From Gossypium raimondii (taxonomy: Eukaryota; Streptophyta; Magnoliopsida; Malvales; Malvaceae): a stretch of DNA of 64,000 bases. The position numbers and the translations under genes were made by a program. The stretch covers positions 21,390,001 through 21,454,000 of the forward strand of contig NC_068569.1 in assembly GCF_025698545.1 (NCBI RefSeq). The letters run 5' to 3'. Within the stretch, counting starts at the first letter, position 1. The number at the start of each line of letters is the position of its first letter. Shown one piece after another: positions 35,057-44,672 of this stretch. Under the pieces are notes generated by a model. The model had not been told where the DNA came from. It did not search any database and was given only the letters and a program-made list of their open reading frames with translations.

Positions 35057-36979
35057 TTAAGAGTCTAGGTTTCTCCAACACTTTGCAATGGCAGCTTGAA
35101 CTTTTTGAGGTTTACAGAGCTCTTGGACAACTCTTTCCCAAGTTGATGCTTTTGGTGGCAAAAAATTCTGTAGCATCACTTGCACAATTCTGGAAGCACC
35201 AAAAACTCTTTGCCTGTTTAATAACCGGATGACAAGCTCATCTAAAAACTCCCTTCCATCTTGAGGAGGGTCTAGCTTCTCTCTCAGTGTTCTCAAAAAT
35301 ATATTGCATGTGGCTATGTCAGGATCACAGGCCCTATCCAGCATGCCGTTTAAGAGATCAATGGCATGAGAAATGCTATTTTGGTTGCATAAAGCATTAA
35401 AAAGTATATTATAGGTGACCGCATCTGGTTGGGATTCAGTCTCTTGACAAAGCATCTCATGAAAAAGTTTCAAAGCTTCTTCTATTGAGCCAGCATTGCA
35501 GAGGCCCTGAATCACTGAACTGTAAGCCACTGCATCAGGTTTACAACCTTTTTCTAACATCTCTCTCCAGACCATCATAGCTTTGCTGAGATTACCAACC
35601 TCACAAAGGCCATGGATCAGTATGCTGTAATAAACCTTGTTGTGAATACATTCATGTTCTGCCATGTCTTTCCATAGCTGGACTGCCTTATAGCTATTGC
35701 CCGCCTTGAAGAAACCCTTCATCAGGGAGCTATATGTATAAGCATTAGGGGTGCAACCCTTGTCCATCATTTCAGATAGAACTTCCTCGGCTTCATTTGG
35801 CTTTCCTTCACGACACAAACCATCTATAAAAGCACTATAAACAACAGTGTTTGGTTTACATCCTTTTTCCATCATTTGAGTCCATAGTTTCCTTGCATCC
35901 TCGGACTTGCCACCCTTGAACAACCCACTAATAAGGGCTGAGTAAACATATTCATTCACTCCATACCCTCTTTCCTGCACAGTAGTCATTAGCTTAAATG
36001 CATCCTCCGCTCTCCCTAGCTTAACAAGCCCATTAATGATGGTTCCATATGTGACGTCATTAGGAATACAATTACTGGACACCATGCGATCCAAAAGACT
36101 AACTGCCTTATCCAACTTCCCCTTCATACACAAACCATGAATGAGTGTGTTATAAGTGACCTGGTTAGGACAACAACCTTTGAGAAACATATTGTCCACT
36201 AGCTTGGCAGCGCGAACCAAGTCACCCTTTTTGCATAACCCATTAATCAATACATTAAAGATAACAGGAGAAGGGAAGCAACCCTCGGTTTGCATCTCGT
36301 CCAACAAGGAAACAGCCTCATCAATCCTATCCTCCTTGCATAATCCATCCATCAATGTACAGTAAGTATAGACATCGGGCGGACATTTCCTCAGAGGCAT
36401 TTCTCTGAACACCTCGACTGCACGATCGACCCATCCCAACTTACACAAGGCTTTAAGAAGCAGGTTGAAAGTGAGCACATTTGGAGAAATATTGGTGTTC
36501 TTGGCATTAACGGAACGATTATAAAAGTCCAAGGCTCGATGATAAAAGCCCTCTCGTATAATGACGTTGAGAACAGAATTAAAGGACTTAACAGTGGGTA
36601 TGCAATGAAAATCAAGGGACATCCTATGGAACAAATCCACAGCTTTATCGGGTAAATGGGCTCTCCCATAAGCCTTGAAGATGACTAGAAAACACTTCTC
36701 AATAAAAACTCGGTTTTGGAGCTTCATCCGACATAAAACATTGTCTAAAGAAGCAAAATCAGCAGTATGGGCATAGTGGCGAATGAGGGAATAGAAAGTG
36801 GAATCGCCTAATCTAAAAGAACCGGATTGGGGAGTGGAGTTGAAAAGCTGATCGGAGAGAGGCGGGTACTGGGAGGGTCCTTGCCCTCGGGACACTTTAC
36901 CCGGGAATGAAGAGAGGCCCCTGCAGATTGTGTTGATAACACTGAGCCTTGCCATAGTGGACTGAAGCGCAGACAGCAA
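35057..36979 (-). CDS. EMB1025: P-class pentatricopeptide repeat protein, EMB1025-like, 640 aa
   Basis: Intact, intronless. After an N-terminal organelle-targeting-like region (basic, Ser-rich, residues 1 to about 35) come about a dozen 35-residue PPR repeats, for example PDVYTYCTLMDGLCKEDRID, PNQVTYNTLIHGLCMKGKLD and PNAYTYSSLMKGFFKAGNSY. There are no E or DYW editing domains, so it is P-class. The C-terminal end (FLPPKASTWERVVQELCKPQKVQAAIAKCWRNL) matches my memory of Arabidopsis At4g20090 (EMB1025), an embryo-essential gene. P-class PPR proteins bind organelle RNA. A second in-frame Met at residue 9 is an alternative start. It is divergently paired with the kinase gene. Confidence 0.92.
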   Translation of the reverse strand: MLSALQSTMARLSVINTICRGLSSFPGKVSRGQGPSQYPPLSDQLFNSTPQSGSFRLGDSTFYSLIRHYAHTADFASLDNVLCRMKLQNRVFIEKCFLVIFKAYGRAHLPDKAVDLFHRMSLDFHCIPTVKSFNSVLNVIIREGFYHRALDFYNRSVNAKNTNISPNVLTFNLLLKALCKLGWVDRAVEVFREMPLRKCPPDVYTYCTLMDGLCKEDRIDEAVSLLDEMQTEGCFPSPVIFNVLINGLCKKGDLVRAAKLVDNMFLKGCCPNQVTYNTLIHGLCMKGKLDKAVSLLDRMVSSNCIPNDVTYGTIINGLVKLGRAEDAFKLMTTVQERGYGVNEYVYSALISGLFKGGKSEDARKLWTQMMEKGCKPNTVVYSAFIDGLCREGKPNEAEEVLSEMMDKGCTPNAYTYSSLMKGFFKAGNSYKAVQLWKDMAEHECIHNKVYYSILIHGLCEVGNLSKAMMVWREMLEKGCKPDAVAYSSVIQGLCNAGSIEEALKLFHEMLCQETESQPDAVTYNILFNALCNQNSISHAIDLLNGMLDRACDPDIATCNIFLRTLREKLDPPQDGREFLDELVIRLLNRQRVFGASRIVQVMLQNFLPPKASTWERVVQELCKPQKVQAAIAKCWRNLDS

Positions 36980-37663
36980 TCGAATGAACTAATGTTGGCA
37001 ACGCATTCAAAATTCAACAATCCACCATTTTTTTGAGTTTGAGAAACATACAGTGAAGTACAAGCAAACACACTGGTCACCGTTGCCCTACCTTGCTTGC
37101 TTGTGCTCGGTTTTTCCCCATAAAATGTAGAACATAATTTATTTTCTTGCTTTTAATTTATTACAGATTATAAAGGCTTTATTATGTTATTTTGCCTACC
37201 AAATCAGGCGCGTGGAAAATTGGCTTTCGATCCACTGTGATTGTACGACGGTGAAATCTTTTACCTAATATCGAAGTACCATTCATCTAAAATCACACTA
37301 ATTTTTTATTTTTAATCGGCGGTTACAGGAAATGCTTTGTTACCTAAAACTCCCAGAAGACACCTAATTCACGGCCAAAGCGGGACCCAAAAGTAAAGGC
37401 CAAAAGAAGTCAGAGTGAGATGAGGTAGAATTTTGAAAATTAAAAAATAAAAAAACTTACCATTAAATACCAATTTTTCTTTCTCTCTCTTCCGTTGACT
37501 CGTCCTTTCCACGATGCTGCCACCATTGACCTTCCCCCTTCTCCCCGTTCCTATTCTAGTTGCTGCCTTATTATTCACTCTCTCGTTCACATGGCTGATC
37601 TTCCTCCTCTTCTTCTAATCTAACTTTTTTCTTAAAAGAAAAAAAATTGGGCTTGTTTCCTCA
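36980..37663. promoter_or_regulatory. Shared upstream region of the divergent PPR and kinase genes
   Basis: 684 bp separate the two start codons, which point away from each other, so both promoters and 5' UTRs must lie here unless an upstream exon exists. A CT-rich stretch (TTTCTTTCTCTCTCTTCC near 37477-37494) and a GTTGACTC sequence (W-box-like core, near 37494) lie on the kinase side. No clear TATA box was seen for either gene. Confidence 0.5.
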
Positions 37664-38764
37664 ATGGATCTAGCTCCTGCTTTAATTGTTGCAGCAATTT
37701 TCAGCTTCTTTTCAGTATCTTTAATCTTAGCTTGCATCTTCCTAATCTGCAGATCCACCAAAAAACCCGCTCCCCCTAATCCTCCTCAAACCCGTTCCTT
37801 AAACCGAACCCGACCGACCCCTAACCCTGCCACTCTCACCGCATGCGACAGCGCCGCTTTCGATCCATCTCTCACCCGTATCGACATGGCGGAACTCTCT
37901 GCCGCCACCAAGAACTTCTCCTCTGATCTCATCATCGGCGACGGCAGCTTTGGCTACGTTTACAAAGCTACTCTGTCCAACGGAGTCACCGTGGCTATTA
38001 AGAAGCTCGACCCCAATGCTTTTCAAGGCCTCCGAGAGTTCCGAGCTGAGATGGAAACGCTAGGTAAGCTTCGCCACCCAAACATCGTTAAGATCCTAGG
38101 GTTTTGCTCCTCGGGTCTCGATCGGATTTTGATTTATGAGTTCATTGAGAGAGGGAGTCTGGACCAATTGATTTACGGTGAAGATCAAGAAAACCCGGAC
38201 GGCAGGTTTCTATGTTGGTATACGAGGAAGAAGATAGTTCGTGGGATAGCTAATGGTCTGGCTTATTTGCATGGACTGGATACACCCATCATCCATAGAG
38301 ATATTAAGGCCAGCAATGTGTTGTTAGATCGGGATTTCGAAGCCCATATTTCTGATTTTGGTCTGGCTCGGCAAATCGAGGAGTCCCAAACACACGTATC
38401 CACGCAGGTGGCCGGGACAATGGGCTACATGCCGCCGGAGTACCGTGAAGGGAACACGGCGGCGACGGTTGTGGCAGATGTTTATAGCTTTGGAGTATTG
38501 ATGATCGAGATAGCCACCCAAAACCGCCCCAATTGGCCGGTGAGGTTTGAGGGGAAAGTTATAGGACTAGTAGAGTGGGCTCGACGAATGGTAGCTCAAA
38601 ATCGAGAAATAGAAATGGTATATCAAAAGATTCCGAGGGATGCGTTAATTGAAGAAGAGGTTAAGGAGTATTTTCGAATTGCGTGTATGTGTAGCAGTGA
38701 AGGATCGAAAGAAAGGCCCGCAATGATACAAGTTGTAGAGCTTTTGAATCAAATTTCGACTTGA
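37664..38764 (+). CDS. Receptor-like protein kinase without ectodomain, 366 aa
   Basis: Intact single-exon frame. Residues 5-30 are a hydrophobic membrane segment, followed by a basic, Pro-rich juxtamembrane stretch. The kinase domain starts near residue 85. It has a glycine loop (GDGSFGYV, 92-99), ATP-binding K113, a probable helix-C E129, catalytic loop HRDIKASN (D213, N218), DFG 231-233 and PPE at 257-259. An RD kinase, it should be active as a Ser/Thr kinase at the membrane. The kinase resembles LRR receptor kinases of the EMS1/PSKR type, but no leucine-rich ectodomain is present. Its ligand and pathway cannot be read from sequence. Confidence 0.9.
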   Translation: MDLAPALIVAAIFSFFSVSLILACIFLICRSTKKPAPPNPPQTRSLNRTRPTPNPATLTACDSAAFDPSLTRIDMAELSAATKNFSSDLIIGDGSFGYVYKATLSNGVTVAIKKLDPNAFQGLREFRAEMETLGKLRHPNIVKILGFCSSGLDRILIYEFIERGSLDQLIYGEDQENPDGRFLCWYTRKKIVRGIANGLAYLHGLDTPIIHRDIKASNVLLDRDFEAHISDFGLARQIEESQTHVSTQVAGTMGYMPPEYREGNTAATVVADVYSFGVLMIEIATQNRPNWPVRFEGKVIGLVEWARRMVAQNREIEMVYQKIPRDALIEEEVKEYFRIACMCSSEGSKERPAMIQVVELLNQIST

Positions 38765-40246
38765 ATTTTGCGTTAGGAAATTTTCTTCTTCCCTTTTATA
38801 AGAATGTTGTATTATTTTGTTCATGATTCTATCTCTAATTGGGGATAGGATCATGTGAATTATGTAAATAGCTTATCATCATTTTGGCTAATAATCAAAC
38901 TTCCATTAATAATGTTGATGAGAATACATTTTCTCCAACTTGATGTTCGTTTCAGCATCTTTAAAGAGTGGAATTCTTTAAAAAATTTAAAATCACTCTT
39001 TTTATTTGAATGCAGAAAGAGGTTTAAATATAGGTATAAGCAAAACACGATTCTAAGTTAAAAAATTTAAATTTTGAGTTAATTGAATTAAATTATTTGA
39101 TTTATTGAGTAACTCAAATAAGTAATTTAATTTTTCGAGTCTAAATAATTTAAATTTTGTAATTTAAATAACAAAGCCATGTAAATACTTTGTGGTCCCT
39201 ATCAATTTCAAAATAAGCAAATTGATCATTCTCAACAACAAAATTACAGATAATTTTAAATATTTAAAATATTAATAAAAATTATAAATTTTACCTTTTT
39301 TAAATTATAATAATTCAAAAAATTTAAAGAATACATAAAAAATGTTTAAATTTTAAATTTTCTAAAATAATAATTTTGAGGATCTAAACAAGCAAATTAT
39401 CAATTTAAGTTTATCATACTAAACTATTTCTCTTATTTTGTTTTAAAAGATTTTCAAATATATATAGTTTTAAATTTATGTGCTCTAATATGAAAATAGT
39501 TATATTGTAATAAGATTTTATTTTGACGTGTTTAATTTTTTCAATTTAACTTGAACAATTTCTCTCGGTTTGACTTGACTACAATTTTATTTCACTTGAC
39601 TTGATTTGGAAAATTTTCAAACTGAACTATGATGATAAAATAGGACTCCTCAACTTTTCACTTGATTCAGTCGAATGCTCCTCTCTAAATGACATAAGAA
39701 GTCGAATTGATTGGATTCTCGATTTTTTAATTAACTATTTAAATAATAATAATAATAATCATTAAAAAATATAAAAATATATTTTAAAATATTAATATTT
39801 AAAAATAAATATATTTGCAAAAAATCAAAGATAAAAATATCCAAAACATAATAAAAATCTAAACTTTTTGTTAAAAATAAATAATAATAATACCCTATTT
39901 TTAGATTGCTCGATTTGAAAGAGTTCAGGCTATTTCTAGTTATATATCACTAGTTGAATCGGTTGGACTCTCGATTCTCAATCATTTAATTCATTCATCC
40001 AATTAAATCAAATTAATCTTAGATCATCTCTTACCTTCTTGAGAAAATGCACTTACCGCATTTAGTAATTCATGTAATTTAAATCTCCTTCATCATTTTG
40101 TCCATTCATTCAAATGTCTTATTCGGTAATTAGTTTAGAGTTATAGTGAGCTAGTGAATGGGTCAATTGAACATATATAATTATGGATGAAATAGCTTAT
40201 AATTAAGTTTCGACTCTTCTTTTATTAATTACAAAATTATTTAGTT
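38765..40246. other. AT-rich intergenic region
   Basis: Very AT-rich, with short AAT/TAA runs near 39735-39760 and 39880-39892. No gene was recognised. The first hundred bases are the kinase 3' UTR. Confidence 0.5.
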
Positions 40247-40393
40247 ATGGTCGATTTAGTCTTAACTCGATTGACATGGACATTGTTGCCAATGCAGGAG
40301 AACATGGGTTCGAGTGCGCTGAAGCACACTATCCTCCCATTTATGAGTTGGGGAGGGGCTATGGGTAGTTTTAGGCATTGTGTCAAAAAAAAA
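40247..40393 (+). mobile_element. SINE-like element with box B and A-tail
   Basis: A stretch of about 147 bp with a tRNA-like pol III box B (GGTTCGAGTGC at 40307-40317), a possible box A-like stretch upstream (TTAACTCGATTGACATGG), and a terminal run of nine A (40385-40393). No clear flanking duplication was found, so the family and exact start are unsure. Confidence 0.5.
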
Positions 40394-40412
40394 GTAGATA
40401 CAATCAAAACAT

Positions 40413-40421
40413 TTAATGAAA
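40413..40421. repeat. 9-bp target-site duplication TTAATGAAA (left)
   Basis: Identical to 40863-40871, flanking the MITE. Confidence 0.88.
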
Positions 40422-40862
40422 GGGTAAACCATATCTATAGCCACTTTTGTTTACCTCAAGTTACATTTTAGTCACTTATGTTTGAAATGTTACGTTTTAG
40501 TCACTTACGTTTTCATGTTGTAACATTTTAGTCATTGAGCCATTAATTGTCATTGACAGTGTAACGGTAAGCTAACATGGCACGTTAAATTATCATTTCA
40601 AACAAAAATTTTAGGTTAAATTATACAATTGGTCCCCATATTTTTTTCATTTTGAGCAATTTAATTTTTTCTTTTATGTTCTTTTAACTTTCTTTTTTTC
40701 TTTATTTTCCATTTTCTTCTGTTTCCCCAATGGAAAATAAAGAGAAAAAGAGAGAGTAAAGTTTAAAGATTATAAAAGAAAAAATTAAATTGCCCAAAAC
40801 AAAAAAAATTGACCAAAATGTAACTTAAAGTAAACAAAAGTGGCCATATGTGTAGTTTATCC
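40422..40862. mobile_element. Mutator-type MITE, 441 bp
   Basis: Terminal inverted repeats of about 50 bp: the left end GGGTAAACCATATCTATAG and the right end read in reverse (GGATAAACTACACATATGG) share the following GCCACTTTTGTTTAC and AAGTTACATTTT. A perfect 9-bp TSD (TTAATGAAA) is the length made by Mutator-superfamily transposases. There is no coding capacity, so it would need a transposase from elsewhere. Confidence 0.88.
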
Positions 40863-40871
40863 TTAATGAAA
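40863..40871. repeat. 9-bp target-site duplication TTAATGAAA (right)
   Basis: Identical to 40413-40421. Confidence 0.88.
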
Positions 40872-41494
40872 TTGTTCATAAAAACAAAAAAAGTTTTTTT
40901 GTTATAAAGTTAAATCCACTAAAAGTAGAATGATCGAACTCCTTATTAATACCATTAAGAAAGCTACTTATATCAAGTTTTAGTTCAATCACCTTGTCAT
41001 ATTTGTGTTATCTCATAGAATATTTGTGATCCTAAGTTAAATCATATTTTTCATCGTTGTATCTTGGGTAGTGAAAATTATCATTACATTTGCCAAGTAA
41101 AGATAAAATCATTTTCAAACCAAAAAAATGATAAAATCATGTGTCTTATACAAATGGCCCATAATAATGTTCTATTTTTACAATTCATACAATGCTAATG
41201 AGATATATCTTTATTCTTTTTATCAAGCTATGATTCTATTATTATGAATGAAATCATGTCATGAATAATAAGTTATATACCCACATACCAACTTTTAGCC
41301 TACTAGACTGAGAGCAAAGATTTTCAATATAATAAAGTATATGAGTTATACATGCATGATCATTTACTTGCTCAGAATTTAGGAAAGGCACAAATGAATT
41401 AATTTATAAATAAATCTAAGACTAATCCAACTTGGATCATATTTATCGTATTGTCAATTTAAACAATCACATCTATGTCTTTATTTCATGGGAG
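40872..41494. other. Intergenic, nothing recognised
   Basis: AT-rich. Includes the 3' flank of the PMD pseudogene. Confidence 0.4.
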
Positions 41495-44400
41495 TCAATC
41501 TAGCTCCAATAGCCAAGATGACCTAATAGGCGTAAAACCATAAGGTGCCCAAAATCCCGGGTACGCCAAAAAAGTACTGGGCAATGACATCACCATCGAT
41601 TGATGCATGGGCGCTTGCATCGGTGGCGATGGGTACGCCGACATCTTTCTCGACACAGGGTTTGGCATCGACTTCTTCTTAGAGGTGTAGTATGTGGGGG
41701 ATGTCGGTGAAGCGAAATATGTACTTGTAGGAATAGAAGAACCGGCCATGTGCAGCGGTGGCCCATAGTGCGGTGGTGCTTGTGAATAAAACACAAGATT
41801 ACTTAATTGAATGAGAATACGTGGACCGAAGTGACCCGAATATTGTGCAGCCACAGGCAGCGCATCTTCTACCGAAACGGATGACGAACCCATCGTGTGG
41901 TCGCGTCCCCTCCTAGTATGTTGTGGCGATCCTTGTGACCTCTTCGCCCAAATTTGTCGACTCTTCCCCTCCGGTGATAGCAGATGCGACTTAACGACAA
42001 CTCTAAACCATGCCAAGTAATCATCAACTATCGTTGTGTCCGCTGAGAAAAATTGTTCACAAACGGTTATAGATTGCATCCTACAATCCCACGCCACGAT
42101 GTGCTCCTCGTACCGCTTCAACCAGTCGATGTTGTCCTTCCCTCGCATGTCCACCTTGTGCAACTCCTTCAGGTCTTGTGATGGCGGCGAAATTCGTTGC
42201 CTCTACCTGAACTGCCGCAACATCTGCTCTATTTCATACATTTCCACCGTCACGTACACTATCAACAACACCATCACGTCCCACATCTGTCGATTGCACA
42301 ACACTTCTGATGGGATGTAGGATATGACATCAGTGTCAGCGTACGACATCCATTCAAATTGAAAAGCAAAATTATAAATATCATTATTTATGAATGTTTT
42401 TTACAAATCATTATGTAATTAATATAGGTTCAAAAGAATAGGTAACTAACTTCGGCTTCAGAGCGTTGATCTAAAAATAGCCTAATATCTTATAAATCTT
42501 TGTGTAGTCCCACGTAGCTCGACCTATGGTTCCACCTATACAAACGATATATTAGTCGAAACATATAATAATAAATGTTATTGTACAACCACGTATTTGT
42601 TAATAAATAATGTTTACCTCGTCACTAACGGGAACATATATGGGTCGATGATAGGTGTCAAATCCACCAATATAAACCTACGCCTTAAGTTGCAAATTAT
42701 GTAGTATAGGGAGTAGGGTCGATCCCTCAGAGACTGGTTTACTGTAAATTGTTGCTCGCTTGACCAGATTTATGTCGGGGCAGCTGTCATGCCCAAGACG
42801 TTCGAGGGAATAAAAATTTGAAAACCTGAAATTAACAGAAAAATAACATCAAAAGTAAAAGTTCAAAACAGAATAATAAAAACTGTGAAATAAATATTAA
42901 GAAAAATTAATTAGAATGAGCTCAGCTTTAGGCACGAATTTTCCTCGTCTTTGAACCGATCCTCGAAATTGGATGAACTCTTCTTTTCCAATAAGCTAGT
43001 TATAACTACCAAGGACGCCTCGGACACCAACTCTTCTTTGTGTAAGTTAGTTATGGAACGTCCAATAACTAACTCTTACTGATCGAAACGTTCGTGATTT
43101 AGAACTACGGCAGCTTTGCGTTCTAGAAGAGCCTAGCTCGAACTAATGCCCGCAACCATGTGGGACATTTAAATCCAGTTACTACTTCCCTTGACGGAAC
43201 CAAACAACAATCTCCACTTGGCACGCCAATGTGTTCACAGAAAACCGATTAGAAACGTTCCTTTCGGAATTCCAACTGTACGTCTAATCACACTAAATCA
43301 AACGACGTCTTTTTTGACTTAATGTTGATCTGACTTTGTGAGTTGACAAAATCATACTCTTAATCCGGAGAAGTAATAAGTACTGGAACTTTAGGAGTTA
43401 AATTGACCGGGTTCGTAACTCACGGGTTTTGACGAGGCTAATTTCGGCCTAAAGCTGAAAATGGGTTTAGTTGGCTAAGGTTTTGGGCATGTTGGTATTT
43501 GATAAATTAAATAAGGTAAATAAGTGAAAAGATGGGTGACGTGATTGATTATGGGGGTTGGGAAAATATATTAAAGTAGGGTGGTTGACTATTGGGAATG
43601 AAAAGAGAATTTGAAAAAGAAATTGTAAATTATGAGTGGTAACAAGCTGGAAATTTTAGGAATTGAAAGTAAAGGAAACTAAAGATAAATAATAAATTGT
43701 GAATAGTTGAAAATAAAGGTAAATGGGTGGTTAGCTACTGGAAATTAATAATTTGAATGAAAGGAAACTAAAAAATCAACAATGCTAAGTGAAAAAGGAG
43801 AGAATGAATTGAAAGATAAAAACTTAATATTTTTGATTGATGAATAAATGAACAATACATGCTCTATTTATACTAGTGGATTTACTAAATTAGGAGCCAA
43901 CTAGTCATAGGAATTTAAGAAAAAAAATATTCCATGACAAAAAATATCCCAAAATAATCTCCCACTAAGTCAACAATTTCAGCTAATTATTCTTGGAAAA
44001 ATTCTGCTCTGACCCTCATTCTTTGCTTCTTTCTTCAATCTAGCCCAATTGTTTCCTTTTTCTTCTATTTAGCCCCAAATTGCATTTCTGCACAAAATTC
44101 AATAAATATGGCAAAATTAGTGGTGCATTCTCATAAATTAACCAATTTAATTACATAAAATATGTAACTTTAGCATTTAATCAGTCGATCACCTTGGGAC
44201 GTAGAAATGGTAGTCGCCACCAAGCCCACGATTACAATAGGAGTAGACAACCACTGATCGACGTCGCACTTGGTAGCGTGGCTTGACACATCTCCCGATT
44301 CAACATGGACAATACGGCAGATCCCCAACTTAGTTTCCCACACTCATTAAAGTCCACTAGATCTAGTAGTCACCTTACATGCACCAAATTTTGAAATTTG

Positions 44401-44672
44401 TCGGGCATTAAAATGCCCCCGATTAACGTCATGATGTATGCTCGAGCGTAGTGTTGTATCACCTCATCTGTTCAGTCTTTAGGGTCTTTAGGGAGCTCGT
44501 TGAAATTATCCTTCAACCAATTCATCGATATCCAACTACCTTTGAACTTGTCTGGGACCTTCCCCAAAAGTGATTAGCAGAGGTTCACTTTGCTTGGAAC
44601 GATCGCAGATCTCGTGATGACTGGTCTATCCACTGTTAGACTGAGTTGTAGCGCTACGTCTTCGAGTGTGAT
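41495..44672 (-). pseudogene. Plant mobile domain (PMD, MAIN-like) pseudogene, twice broken by insertions
   Basis: Minus-strand pieces follow a PMD protein: ITLEDVALQLSLTVD at 44672 to about 44630, then the PMD core with several stops (about 44590-44190). PYMFPLVTR lies near 42620-42643. An intron with GT..AG ends follows, then WNHRSSYVGLHKDL.DIRLFLDQRSEAE near 42480-42535, a second intron, and MWDVMVLLIVYVTVEMYE near 42230-42285. The last frame (42163-41495) has LHKVDMRGKDNIDWL and a Pro/Ser-rich tail. A solo-LTR-like element (42649-44183) splits one exon, and the Tat/Ogre LTR at 44673 removes the 5' end. PMD proteins act in gene silencing and often come from transposons. This copy is dead. 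Confidence 0.8.
42649..44183. mobile_element. Solo-LTR-like insertion (1.5 kb) inside the PMD exon
   Basis: The segment starts TGATAGGTGTCAAATCC and ends GCATTTAATCA, giving TG..CA ends, and is flanked by GTCGA on both sides (42644-42648 and 44184-44188). Taking it out joins the PMD frame as KVID to PYMFPLVTR without a shift, which fixes the boundaries. It has no coding frame of note. It is best read as a solo LTR or short non-autonomous LTR element. Family unknown. Confidence 0.75.

Noticed and set aside
38855..39061. 68-codon frame after the kinase gene
   Set aside because: AT-rich 3' flank with an opposite-strand shadow of similar length. No similarity recognised.
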